DNA of 5,312 bases from Lachnospiraceae bacterium (GTDB taxonomy: Bacteria; Bacillota; Clostridia; Lachnospirales; Lachnospiraceae): the NCBI GenBank assembly GCA_017380975.1, contig JAFOCX010000020.1, positions 1-5,312 on the forward strand, in the 5' to 3' direction. The position numbers and the translations under genes were made by a program. Below, one piece after another: positions 1 through 5,312 of the stretch. Below the pieces are notes generated by a model, which saw only the letters and a program-made list of their open reading frames with translations, was not told the origin of the DNA and searched no databases. Position 1 is the first letter of the stretch. Every line of letters begins with the position of its first letter.

Positions 1-240
1 CCGGGCTCTCATGTTATCGTAAAAACAGAGGGAAAAGAACTTCCGGACCGTGTTTACGAAGAGGCCGGCGCATTGGCAGCCTTCTATTCCAAAGGACGCA
101 GCAATCCAAAGGTAGAAATTGATTATCTTCAGAGAAAACTCCTGAAGAAAGTTCCGGGTGCAGCTCCGGGATTCGTTGTATACCATGAAAACTATTCTTT
201 GATGGCTGCTCCGAATGCTGATTTTACAGAAGTGAAATAA
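1..240 (+). CDS. rqcH: RqcH/NFACT family protein (Rqc2 homologue), C-terminal fragment
   Basis: The reading frame is open from base 1 to a TAA at 238-240 and gives the last 79 residues of a larger protein; the N-terminus lies outside the window. The visible part matches the NFACT-R (DUF814) domain that ends RqcH/FbpA-like proteins: a GSHVIVK segment at the start, then EEAGALAAFYSKGR (about residues 21-34), then KKVPGAAPGFVVYHEN (about 48-63). Family knowledge: RqcH binds 50S subunits carrying stalled nascent chains with peptidyl-tRNA and recruits tRNA-Ala to add C-terminal alanine tails that mark the chain for degradation; older annotations call it a fibronectin-binding protein. It acts in the cytoplasm. 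The gene is convergent with everything else here and is followed within a few bases by a strong hairpin terminator. The family call is confident; the specific role is inferred from homology of the end domain only. Confidence 0.85.
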   Translation, partial: PGSHVIVKTEGKELPDRVYEEAGALAAFYSKGRSNPKVEIDYLQRKLLKKVPGAAPGFVVYHENYSLMAAPNADFTEVK

Positions 241-242
241 TG

Positions 243-277
243 AAAAAGAGGGAATCTGAAAAAGGTTCCCTCTTTTT
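243..277. terminator. Bidirectional intrinsic terminator between convergent genes
   Basis: A perfect 12-bp inverted repeat pairs 243-254 (AAAAAGAGGGAA) with 266-277 (TTCCCTCTTTTT) around an 11-nt loop. The GC-rich core GAGGG/CCCTC is flanked by A's on one side and T's on the other, so the transcript gets a U tract in either direction. It begins 2 nt after the rqcH stop codon and lies about 10 nt past the stop (287) of the opposing gene, so it probably serves both transcripts. Confidence 0.9.
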
Positions 278-286
278 TATGATAAT

Positions 287-811
287 TTAATGCTTGCGAA
301 TCATCAAACCCATGCAAAACCACATCTTCTCTTTCTTGCGCTTCTCACGCAGAAGATCTTTGATGCCAAAATATGTTATATTGGGATTGTGTAAGGTAAT
401 CGTTCCATCTGCATGGCTAAATCCTGCCTGATAATGTGCTCCCAGCTTCTGTTTTTTTCTCCATCCATATAACAATATAAAAGCAGATCTGTTATCCAGA
501 TGGAATGTATCTATGGCCTTCGGAGTGAACAAAATCGGGCGCACCTGCAGTCGATATTGTTTCAGTATATATGCGAGGTAAAAAATATAGGATCCCATGA
601 AACCGCCAAGCGATGTTGAAAACAGCCACTGTCGATTAAACCGCTCTACAATGTCCATGAAGTCTGCTTTCACTTCAAAATGAATCAGCACATTATAGAC
701 CGCGATCGCACCGCACCCATTGGCGCTAATGCTTCCCGTCGGTCCGAACGTTCCTCTTTGCTTCGTATAATTCTTTTGTCGTTCGATATAGATCTTCTCT
801 GTCGGTTCCAT
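287..811 (-). CDS. Small papain-like / C39-like cysteine-peptidase-fold protein
   Basis: This encodes 174 residues from an ATG at 811, with GGAGGA at 821-826 on the - strand, 9 nt upstream. The N-terminal motif NGCGAIAVYN (31-40) resembles the catalytic-cysteine helix of C39-like and related papain-fold peptidases, making C33 the candidate nucleophile. GAHYQAGF (124-131) fits the histidine strand, with H126 as candidate base. HNPN (141-144) sits where many C39_2 proteins have a D-P pair, so N142 could be the third residue. There is no signal peptide. A glycine-rich hydrophobic stretch at about 63-83 may be core helix rather than membrane. The C-terminus is very basic (RKKEK). Nothing marks it as the peptidase domain of a bacteriocin exporter, since there is no ABC part. 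The gene starts 5 nt after the stop of the VOC gene, so the two are probably translated from one mRNA. The fold assignment is motif-based and activity is unproven; substrate and role are unknown. Confidence 0.6.
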   Translation of the reverse strand: MEPTEKIYIERQKNYTKQRGTFGPTGSISANGCGAIAVYNVLIHFEVKADFMDIVERFNRQWLFSTSLGGFMGSYIFYLAYILKQYRLQVRPILFTPKAIDTFHLDNRSAFILLYGWRKKQKLGAHYQAGFSHADGTITLHNPNITYFGIKDLLREKRKKEKMWFCMGLMIRKH

Positions 812-816
812 AGGCG

Positions 817-1299
817 TTATTCCTCCGGTTCATACAGTAAGGCAGCAATTTCTTCTACCTTTTTATACGCCATCTGCGTCTTCGCAGCAGTTTCTTCAAT
901 GCTATATCCCTGCTGTAAGAATCTTCTGGCTACAAAATCCATCGATTCTCCTACTTCGATCAAATGACCGTCCGGATCATAAAATCTTACAACTCTCTGG
1001 CCCCATTCGTGCTGCGTAAATTCTGTTACATACGAAATCGCTTCCTCCCATCGATTCAGCTTTTTAACAAACCAGTCCATATCATTTTCTTCAAAAAACA
1101 GCTCTGCATTATTGGTGTACTGAGAAATCGGTTTATTTAACATACTTGCCCAAATGTTCTCGTCCTGCAATACCAACCCTTCTGTCAAAACAACGTTTCC
1201 ATCGTAATCGGCCAGAACTTCCAATCCGAATAACCCTTTATAAAACGCTTTGGATCGCTCGATATCCTTCACTACGATCAGCATATTTTTCAATTTCAT
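817..1299 (-). CDS. VOC-superfamily (glyoxalase/bleomycin-resistance-like) protein with C-terminal helical tail
   Basis: This encodes 160 residues from an ATG at 1299, with GGGAG (1307-1311) 7 nt upstream. Residues 1-118 form a VOC domain with two beta-alpha-beta modules. Its hallmarks are the opening strand and helix (MLIVVKDIERSKAFYKGLFGLEV, residues 6-28) and the closing YDPDGHLIEVGE (107-118), where E115 fits the last metal ligand. The first ligand position, His in glyoxalase I, is N5 here, so it is unlikely to be a true lactoylglutathione lyase. Residues 122-155 form a separate helical tail (RRFLQQGYSIEETAAKTQMA, 125-144) that reads like a short helix-turn-helix; I recall similar tails on other Firmicutes VOC proteins. 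Family members range from glyoxalases and dioxygenases to drug-binding resistance proteins, so substrate cannot be assigned. It is the first gene of a pair with the downstream cysteine-peptidase-fold protein and has its own extended -10 promoter. Confidence 0.85.
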   Translation of the reverse strand: MKLKNMLIVVKDIERSKAFYKGLFGLEVLADYDGNVVLTEGLVLQDENIWASMLNKPISQYTNNAELFFEENDMDWFVKKLNRWEEAISYVTEFTQHEWGQRVVRFYDPDGHLIEVGESMDFVARRFLQQGYSIEETAAKTQMAYKKVEEIAALLYEPEE

Positions 1300-1344
1300 A
1301 TTTCCACTCCCTGCACAAACCTTTTTCGAATTTGAAACACTTTC

Positions 1345-1353
1345 ATTATAACA
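1345..1353 (-). promoter_or_regulatory. Extended -10 promoter for the VOC/peptidase-like pair
   Basis: Read on the - strand, the bases are TGTTATAAT: a perfect TATAAT (1345-1350) preceded by the TGn extension (1351-1353). No good -35 is found at normal spacing; the 17-nt position gives ATGAAA, and TTGTGA (1373-1378) is 22 nt away. Extended -10 promoters often work without a strong -35. The start of transcription would fall near 1338, leaving a leader of roughly 38 nt before the ATG at 1299. Confidence 0.65.
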
Positions 1354-1385
1354 GAAAAGGCCATGATTTTCATCACAACCTTTTC
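1354..1385. repeat. Inverted repeat between the two transcription units (weak terminator or operator)
   Basis: GAAAAGG at 1354-1360 pairs with CCTTTTC at 1379-1385, and inside the loop ATGA (1363-1366) pairs with TCAT (1370-1373). On the - strand the hairpin begins 15 nt after the stop codon of the small membrane protein gene, where a terminator for that operon is expected. It lacks a clean U tract, being followed by TGTTATAAT. It also directly abuts the extended -10 of the next promoter and covers the -35 zone, so it could be a repressor site instead. Either role is inference. Confidence 0.4.
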
Positions 1386-1399
1386 ATATAATAAAATAT

Positions 1400-1711
1400 T
1401 TAGTTCTTCATGTATTTATGGTTATTGTCCTGACCGAGGTAAATGCAATAAATAGCCATAACGACAAAACAGCCTGCCCAGATGATCGGGATCAGGAAAT
1501 TTGCATAATATAAGGCGCCAAACATAACGGCAACTCCCCAGAGGATCTTTGTCTTTCCTTCATTCTTACACCATGCCTCAAGGTGCTCCGGTTCAACCAG
1601 AACTTTGGCACCGATCGGTGTCCATTTTCTCTTTAAAATGAGTGTACCATAAATTACAAAGATTACGCTGACTACAGACAGCGCAAATGGAAGCCACTGA
1701 TCTAAACTCAT
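1400..1711 (-). CDS. Small three-helix membrane protein of unknown function
   Basis: This encodes 103 residues from an ATG at 1711, with AAAGGA (1722-1727) 10 nt upstream. The protein has hydrophobic segments at about 7-26, 55-70 and 72-92, separated by a hydrophilic stretch (27-54) that contains KRKWTPIGAK and EAWCKNEGKTK; the tail after 93 is polar (GQDNNHKYMKN). This suggests a small integral membrane protein of the cytoplasmic membrane. The N-terminus has few charges, and the basic residues 27-29 just after helix 1 suggest that the loop lies inside. I do not recognise a family with confidence; it vaguely resembles short DUF3784-type proteins. It lies 18 nt downstream of the C_GCAxxG_C_C gene and appears to be the last gene of the operon. 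Confidence 0.75.
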   Translation of the reverse strand: MSLDQWLPFALSVVSVIFVIYGTLILKRKWTPIGAKVLVEPEHLEAWCKNEGKTKILWGVAVMFGALYYANFLIPIIWAGCFVVMAIYCIYLGQDNNHKYMKN

Positions 1712-1729
1712 CTGCTTTTCATCCTTTCT

Positions 1730-2140
1730 TTATTTAAAAAGTACTCTCTCTGCAATCTCAGCTGCATCTTTAATGCAGTCTTCGCACGGACGAAGTACTT
1801 TTCCTGTTTCTGTTCCTTTGATCTCTTTACAAACAACAGAACCATTCATTTCAATGAACTGTCTTACGATTTCTTTGGAAAGCTCATAGGAGTCTTTTTT
1901 GCTGTTCGGAGCCTTCAGATTTCCTGTACTTGCTTTCATTCCTGCAAGAACACATGCTCCGGATACGGCACCGCAAGTAGCTTCTTTTCCGCCCATGCCG
2001 CCGCCAAGTGCCTCTGTAAGACGGAACATCAGCTCCTCATCCACGCCAACCAGATCACAGTATGTACATGCAACTGACTGTGCACAGTTATAACCGATGT
2101 CATGTTTTTTAATGGTTTCTTCTACTCTTGTCTGCATCAT
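1730..2140 (-). CDS. C_GCAxxG_C_C family cysteine-rich protein (putative redox or metal-binding)
   Basis: I choose the ATG at 2140 (136 residues) because GAGGAG at 2147-2152 lies 6 nt upstream; a second ATG at 2137 would have 9-nt spacing. A longer frame from a TTG at 2164 has no ribosome binding site and would place this GAGGAG inside the coding sequence. Counting from 2140, the protein has eight cysteines: C19 (GYNCAQSV), C25, C28, C56 and C63 (GGGMGGKEATCGAVSGAC, 46-63), C104, and C119/C122 (RPCEDC). The glycine-rich run followed by CGAVSG, plus the late C...CxxC group, is the signature of the C_GCAxxG_C_C family (Pfam name), which is common in anaerobes. Members are suspected redox or metal-cluster proteins, often near reductases or transporters; no reaction is established that I can cite. 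There is no signal peptide, so it is probably cytoplasmic. It sits 31 nt after the MBL gene in the same operon. Confidence 0.9.
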   Translation of the reverse strand: MMQTRVEETIKKHDIGYNCAQSVACTYCDLVGVDEELMFRLTEALGGGMGGKEATCGAVSGACVLAGMKASTGNLKAPNSKKDSYELSKEIVRQFIEMNGSVVCKEIKGTETGKVLRPCEDCIKDAAEIAERVLFK

Positions 2141-2146
2141 AGCAAT

Positions 2147-2152
2147 CTCCTC
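2147..2152 (-). promoter_or_regulatory. Ribosome binding site that fixes the C_GCAxxG_C_C start
   Basis: GAGGAG on the - strand lies 6 nt before the ATG at 2140 and 9 nt before the ATG at 2137. The TTG at 2164 and the ATG at 2158 have no comparable site upstream. Confidence 0.75.
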
Positions 2153-2171
2153 TATCATTCTCAAAATTTCA

Positions 2172-2987
2172 TTAGAATGTCATTTCCAATCCGGTGTAAA
2201 GCTCCTGAATCACATCACCAAGTTCTTCTTTTAAGATTTCCATGGCGCGTTCACCGGTACAATGTCCGGTATAGATACGTTTAATTCCGGTTTCTTTCAC
2301 TCTTTTTGCAAAAGCATACACTTCTTCATCTGATGAACGGAATAAATGAAGTCCTCCGATGTACGCCTCAATCTGCTGATCCGGCCAAGTATTCTGCACA
2401 TCACGGATAATATTATCGGCACCACCGTGAGAACAGCTGTTAAATACAACAAGGCCACGGTCTGTCTCAAATACAAGGCTCTGCTCATGATCAAAGGAAT
2501 CGGGCTGGAACTGACCGCGGATCTTTACATACATTCCTGCGTGTTCACCCACTTTATCGAGACCTTTTGTCTTATGCGGGAGCAAGGTCACACCCGGGAT
2601 AACTTCCAGGTCCTCATCCGTATATGCAAAACGATCCGCAAACTGTTTCAGATATCCTTCTTTGATACCGATGTAGGAAAGTTCGGTACCGCCTTTTTTG
2701 CTGTAACAGTTTTCCTCACAGGCCTTGCGAAGATAGAACTTCGCCTTGTCATTTCGCTCAAAAAAGATATCCAGACCGTCCGAATGATCGAAATGAGCAT
2801 GGGAAAGGACTCCAAACTCCACATCGCTCAAATCAACTCCCATCATGTCGGCATTTTCAGCAAAAACATGCGTTGTTCCCGCATCCAGAAGGATTTTGTG
2901 GCCCTCGTATTCAATATAGACTGCGAGGCCCCATTCTGCCTTCCACTCATTTCTTGTATTATTATCTACCAGAATTTTTGCTAACAT
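2172..2987 (-). CDS. MBL-fold metallo-hydrolase, dihydropterin/RFA-P synthase-like (COG1237 type)
   Basis: This encodes 271 residues from an ATG at 2987, preceded by AGGAGG (2993-2998) with 5-nt spacing. It is a single metallo-beta-lactamase domain. The metal-binding motif HAHFDHSDGL is at 63-72 (H63, H65, D67, H68). Later ligand candidates are H187 in NSCSHGGADNI (183-193), H214 in GGLHLF (211-216) and H242 in YTGHCTGERA (239-248). The combination of SHxG, GGLH and GHCTG is typical of the group annotated as 7,8-dihydropterin-6-yl-methyl-4-(ribofuranosyl)aminobenzene 5'-phosphate synthase. That name comes from methanogen tetrahydromethanopterin work and should not be taken literally in a clostridial genome; the true substrate is unknown. 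No signal peptide is seen, so it is probably cytoplasmic. Its first 26 bp overlap the end of the HemC-CobA-HemD gene in another frame, so translation is probably coupled. Confidence 0.88.
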   Translation of the reverse strand: MLAKILVDNNTRNEWKAEWGLAVYIEYEGHKILLDAGTTHVFAENADMMGVDLSDVEFGVLSHAHFDHSDGLDIFFERNDKAKFYLRKACEENCYSKKGGTELSYIGIKEGYLKQFADRFAYTDEDLEVIPGVTLLPHKTKGLDKVGEHAGMYVKIRGQFQPDSFDHEQSLVFETDRGLVVFNSCSHGGADNIIRDVQNTWPDQQIEAYIGGLHLFRSSDEEVYAFAKRVKETGIKRIYTGHCTGERAMEILKEELGDVIQELYTGLEMTF

Positions 2988-5312
2988 TGTGTCCTCCTTC
3001 TTTCAGGATCTCACAGATTCCATCTGCTGTATAGTCTTTTGCAACCAGAGCACGTACGACACCGTATTCCTTTAAAACATCGGCTGTCACATGTCCGATA
3101 CAAACAGGATAAACGAACTGATTCAGGATCTCTGCTTTTTCATCTGCATCCGTTTCAAAAAAACCACGAACACCGGATCCGCTCTCAAAAGTCAGAAAAT
3201 CCAATCCTTTGATGTCTGACACCTTGGACTGCTCTGCTTTTACATCATAAATGGAAAGATCGGTATATTTGATATCAGCTGCCTTTAAAATCTCTGTCAA
3301 TCGTTGGGATCCTTGCTTTGCTCTCGGGATCAATACCTTTTCCCCCGGTTTTACCACTTTCGTAAGTCCGTTTGCCAGACTGTCTGTCGTATATTCACTT
3401 GGCATATAATCTGCATAGAAACCGAACTGTTCCAGATATTCTTTGGTACCGCGTCCGACTACTGCAAATTTTACATGACCAAATGCACGCATGTCAATAT
3501 TTTCATTTCTGACTGTACGGAAAAACAGATCTATTGCATTCCTGCTGGTAAAGACGATCCATTGATAAGATTTCAAGTTTCTTACCGCCTGCACCAATGC
3601 ATCTTCATTCATTGGCAGGATTTTTGATTTACCTACATGAGAGACAGAAGCGCCTTCTGCATACAATTTTGCAGCTAATTTTTCGTAGATCGCATCGGTA
3701 CCCGTAACACCTACTGTAAGACCGTATAATGGCAATGTCTTTTTTGCAGTCATTTCAAATCCTGCAACATCCCCTACAACAATAATTCCCGGAGATTTCA
3801 ATCCATGTTCTTTTGCAAGCTGAGGCAATGCTCCCAGCGTGCCTCTTACACATCTCATAGACGGAAGGGTGCCATCCGTCACGATCGCTGCCGGTGTTTT
3901 TGCATCTTTTCCGTTTTTGATCAAGCGCTCAACGATCAGATCCAGATTCTTTAGTCCCATAAGAAATACCAGAGTTCCTTGAAGTTTTGCGTATTCTGCA
4001 AAACCATCGGTCAAGGTATCATCTTCTGCCTCTAATACTCCGATTCCTTTGGATTTGATCGCAGTATGTCCGGTAATCACATGAAAGCTCTGACCGATCC
4101 CGCGATGAGTGATCGGAATTCCCGCGTGAGCAAGAGCCGCAACCGGTGATGTTACTCCGGATACAACCTCATATGGAATCCCATGTTTCTCGAGTTCGAG
4201 AATTTCCTCCCCGCCTCGTCCGAATACAAACGGATCTCCGCCTTTTAAACGTACGATCGTTTTCCCCTTGAGAGCATGCTGCACAAGAACCTGATTGATC
4301 TCCTCCTGTGCCATGCTGTGGTTTCCGGGAACTTTTCCAACATATATTTTCTCGCAAGTTTCCGGAACCATATTTAAAAATTCCGGAGATGCAAGTCTGT
4401 CATATACAAGAACTTCTGCTTGTGATAATAGACGTTTTCCTTTCAGAGTCAACAGTTCCGGATCGCCAGGACCTGCACCAACCAAATATACCATGCCGGA
4501 ATTGACAGAATGTACCAGCTCACGAACCAATGCTTTATATTCTGAAGGATTTCCTTTGATCTCGCGGCGAACGAGCCCTTGATTTGTTTCCTTTAATAAT
4601 TGAATGACCAGCTGACCATCTTTCAAATAACTGTATGCGCCAACTGCTTCATTGCATCCGGCATCAAGATATTCCATAACATATCGTTCTGTCTGAAGCG
4701 CCAGTGCGGACGGTTCATGGTTGATCTTAGCAAACAAATCTGAAAATTCCGAATCAGCTTTTGCTTCGATCGCAATGATCGCCTGGCCTCCTGCAGGTGT
4801 AAAGGAATCCGTTGAAAGATACTCAAATTCAAATCGCTCATCAGCAAATAATCCAAGACGTTTTAAGCCGGCAGCGGCCAGGATAATCGCATCGTATTGA
4901 CCTTCATATAACTTAGCAAGACGAGTATCTACATTTCCACGGATCAGCTTGCAGACTGCATCTTTCTGCTCCATGATCTGAAGCTGTCGTCTTAAGCTTC
5001 CGGTTCCGATCACCATCGGATAATTGGAAATGTCTCTTCCTTTTACGGTTACAAACACATCTTCTGCATCTGTTCTGGGAAGTACGGCTGCCACGTCTAA
5101 CCCATCCAGAAGTTCCATAGGCATATCCTTTGCACTGTGGACAGCTGCATCAAAACGTCCTTCGAGAATGCCTTGTTCGAATTCAGAAATGAATACACCT
5201 TTACCTCCAAATTCAGTCAAAGCACGATCAAGAATCTTATCTCCGGTTGTGACAACAGGAACAATTTCAACATGAAGTCCCGGCTCTGCTTCTTTTAATG
5301 CCTCGGCAACCA
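2962..5312 (-). CDS. HemC-CobA-HemD trifunctional fusion (porphobilinogen deaminase / uroporphyrinogen-III methyltransferase / uroporphyrinogen-III synthase), 5'-partial
   Basis: The frame is open from the window edge to the TAA at 2962-2964. It shows 782 residues and lacks about 25 N-terminal ones. Numbers count from the first full codon (5310). HemC spans about 1-270: TTGDKILD (21-28), VHSAKDMP with catalytic D62, SLRR (R107, R108), RGNVDTR (124-130), and the dipyrromethane-attaching C219 in LDAGCNEAVGAY. CobA/SUMT spans about 273-520: VYLVGAGPGDPELL (274-287), VRLKGGDPFVFGRGGEE (353-369), SGVTSP (384-389), AGIPITHRG (396-404) and SPGIIVVGDV (506-515). A roughly 13-residue insertion relative to CysG lies between the GH and TLVF motifs. 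HemD spans about 527-775: FTSRNAIDLFF (587-597), AVVGRGTKEYL (616-626), LIPRAKQGSQRL (660-671), FESGSG (708-713) and CIGHVTADVLKEYG (737-750). Together these convert porphobilinogen to hydroxymethylbilane, uroporphyrinogen III and precorrin-2, feeding sirohaem or cobalamin. The internal M273 (ATG at 4494) has no ribosome binding site and no stop separates the domains, so one chain is likely. CobA-HemD fusions are well known in Firmicutes; adding HemC is less usual. Confidence 0.93.
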   Translation of the reverse strand, partial: VAEALKEAEPGLHVEIVPVVTTGDKILDRALTEFGGKGVFISEFEQGILEGRFDAAVHSAKDMPMELLDGLDVAAVLPRTDAEDVFVTVKGRDISNYPMVIGTGSLRRQLQIMEQKDAVCKLIRGNVDTRLAKLYEGQYDAIILAAAGLKRLGLFADERFEFEYLSTDSFTPAGGQAIIAIEAKADSEFSDLFAKINHEPSALALQTERYVMEYLDAGCNEAVGAYSYLKDGQLVIQLLKETNQGLVRREIKGNPSEYKALVRELVHSVNSGMVYLVGAGPGDPELLTLKGKRLLSQAEVLVYDRLASPEFLNMVPETCEKIYVGKVPGNHSMAQEEINQVLVQHALKGKTIVRLKGGDPFVFGRGGEEILELEKHGIPYEVVSGVTSPVAALAHAGIPITHRGIGQSFHVITGHTAIKSKGIGVLEAEDDTLTDGFAEYAKLQGTLVFLMGLKNLDLIVERLIKNGKDAKTPAAIVTDGTLPSMRCVRGTLGALPQLAKEHGLKSPGIIVVGDVAGFEMTAKKTLPLYGLTVGVTGTDAIYEKLAAKLYAEGASVSHVGKSKILPMNEDALVQAVRNLKSYQWIVFTSRNAIDLFFRTVRNENIDMRAFGHVKFAVVGRGTKEYLEQFGFYADYMPSEYTTDSLANGLTKVVKPGEKVLIPRAKQGSQRLTEILKAADIKYTDLSIYDVKAEQSKVSDIKGLDFLTFESGSGVRGFFETDADEKAEILNQFVYPVCIGHVTADVLKEYGVVRALVAKDYTADGICEILKEGGHNVSKNSGR
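2993..2998 (-). promoter_or_regulatory. Ribosome binding site of the MBL gene, inside the fusion gene
   Basis: AGGAGG on the - strand lies 5 nt before the ATG at 2987 and falls within the last codons of the upstream HemC-CobA-HemD gene (the E-G-G codons). It supports the overlapping start and translational coupling. Confidence 0.8.

Noticed and set aside
680..967. A 95-codon open frame on the + strand
   Set aside because: It is antisense to the peptidase-like and VOC genes and has no family resemblance.
1387..1392. TATAAT on the + strand
   Set aside because: No + strand gene follows and no -35 is evident; it is probably chance in AT-rich intergenic DNA.
1300..1399. Possible riboswitch or small RNA in the intergenic gap
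   Set aside because: The gap is only about 100 nt and contains no cobalamin-box or other recognised riboswitch core; only the inverted repeat and promoter are visible.
2346..2984. A 212-codon open frame on the + strand
   Set aside because: It is wholly antisense to the MBL gene, whose motifs and ribosome binding site are convincing; the + strand translation shows no recognisable domain.
3304..3627. Open frame on the + strand inside the HemD region
   Set aside because: It is a shadow of the strongly supported HemD coding frame; no domain is seen.
4492..4494. ATG as a separate start for cobA
   Set aside because: No ribosome binding site precedes it and there is no stop codon between HemC and CobA, so a fusion is the simpler reading.
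4295..4582. Open frames on the + strand opposite the CobA start
   Set aside because: They are antisense to the SUMT and HemC motifs, low in complexity of signal, and not protein-like.
5218..5220. TTG as the start of the HemC part
   Set aside because: The frame stays open to the window edge and residues upstream (VPVVTTGDKILDRA) are clear HemC sequence, so the true start lies outside.
1..5312. CRISPR, insertion sequence, tRNA or phage signals
   Set aside because: No spaced direct repeats, terminal inverted repeats with a transposase, tRNA-like T-loop sequence or phage proteins were found by reading both strands.

Overview
The window looks like ordinary chromosome from a Gram-positive anaerobe of the class Clostridia, probably Lachnospiraceae or a relative. 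This rests on strong AGGAGG-type ribosome binding sites, moderate-to-low GC, an RqcH-type gene, a multidomain HemC-CobA-HemD tetrapyrrole enzyme and a C_GCAxxG_C_C family protein. Family-level placement is inference. I see no tRNA, rRNA, CRISPR array, insertion sequence, phage gene or riboswitch.

Layout. (1) Positions 1-240 on the + strand hold the C-terminal 79 codons of an RqcH/NFACT protein, closed by a hairpin at 243-277 that should terminate transcription from both sides. Everything else is on the - strand. (2) Positions 1299 to 287 form a two-gene unit: a VOC (glyoxalase-like) protein with an extra C-terminal helical tail, then a small papain-like/C39-like cysteine-peptidase-fold protein starting 5 nt later. 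An extended -10 promoter (1345-1353) lies just upstream. (3) Positions 5312 to 1400 form a four-gene unit, read from right to left. It contains a HemC-CobA-HemD fusion whose N-terminus is cut by the window edge, then an MBL-fold hydrolase of the dihydropterin/RFA-P synthase-like group (overlapping the fusion by 26 bp), then a cysteine-rich C_GCAxxG_C_C protein, then a small three-helix membrane protein.

How the genes work together. The fusion carries three consecutive or competing steps of tetrapyrrole synthesis in one chain: porphobilinogen to hydroxymethylbilane (HemC), cyclisation to uroporphyrinogen III (HemD), and C2/C7 methylation to precorrin-2 (CobA/SUMT). This points toward sirohaem and/or anaerobic cobalamin rather than haem alone. 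The three following genes are likely co-transcribed, but their link to tetrapyrroles is unproven. The VOC/peptidase pair seems to be a separate unit of unknown role.

The most noteworthy items are the trifunctional fusion without an internal ribosome binding site, its divergent HemC cofactor-cysteine loop, the unexplained MBL/C_GCAxxG/membrane-protein tail of the operon, the cytoplasmic C39-like protein, and an inverted repeat sitting against the VOC promoter. I do not see convincing evidence of an undescribed defence or mobile system.
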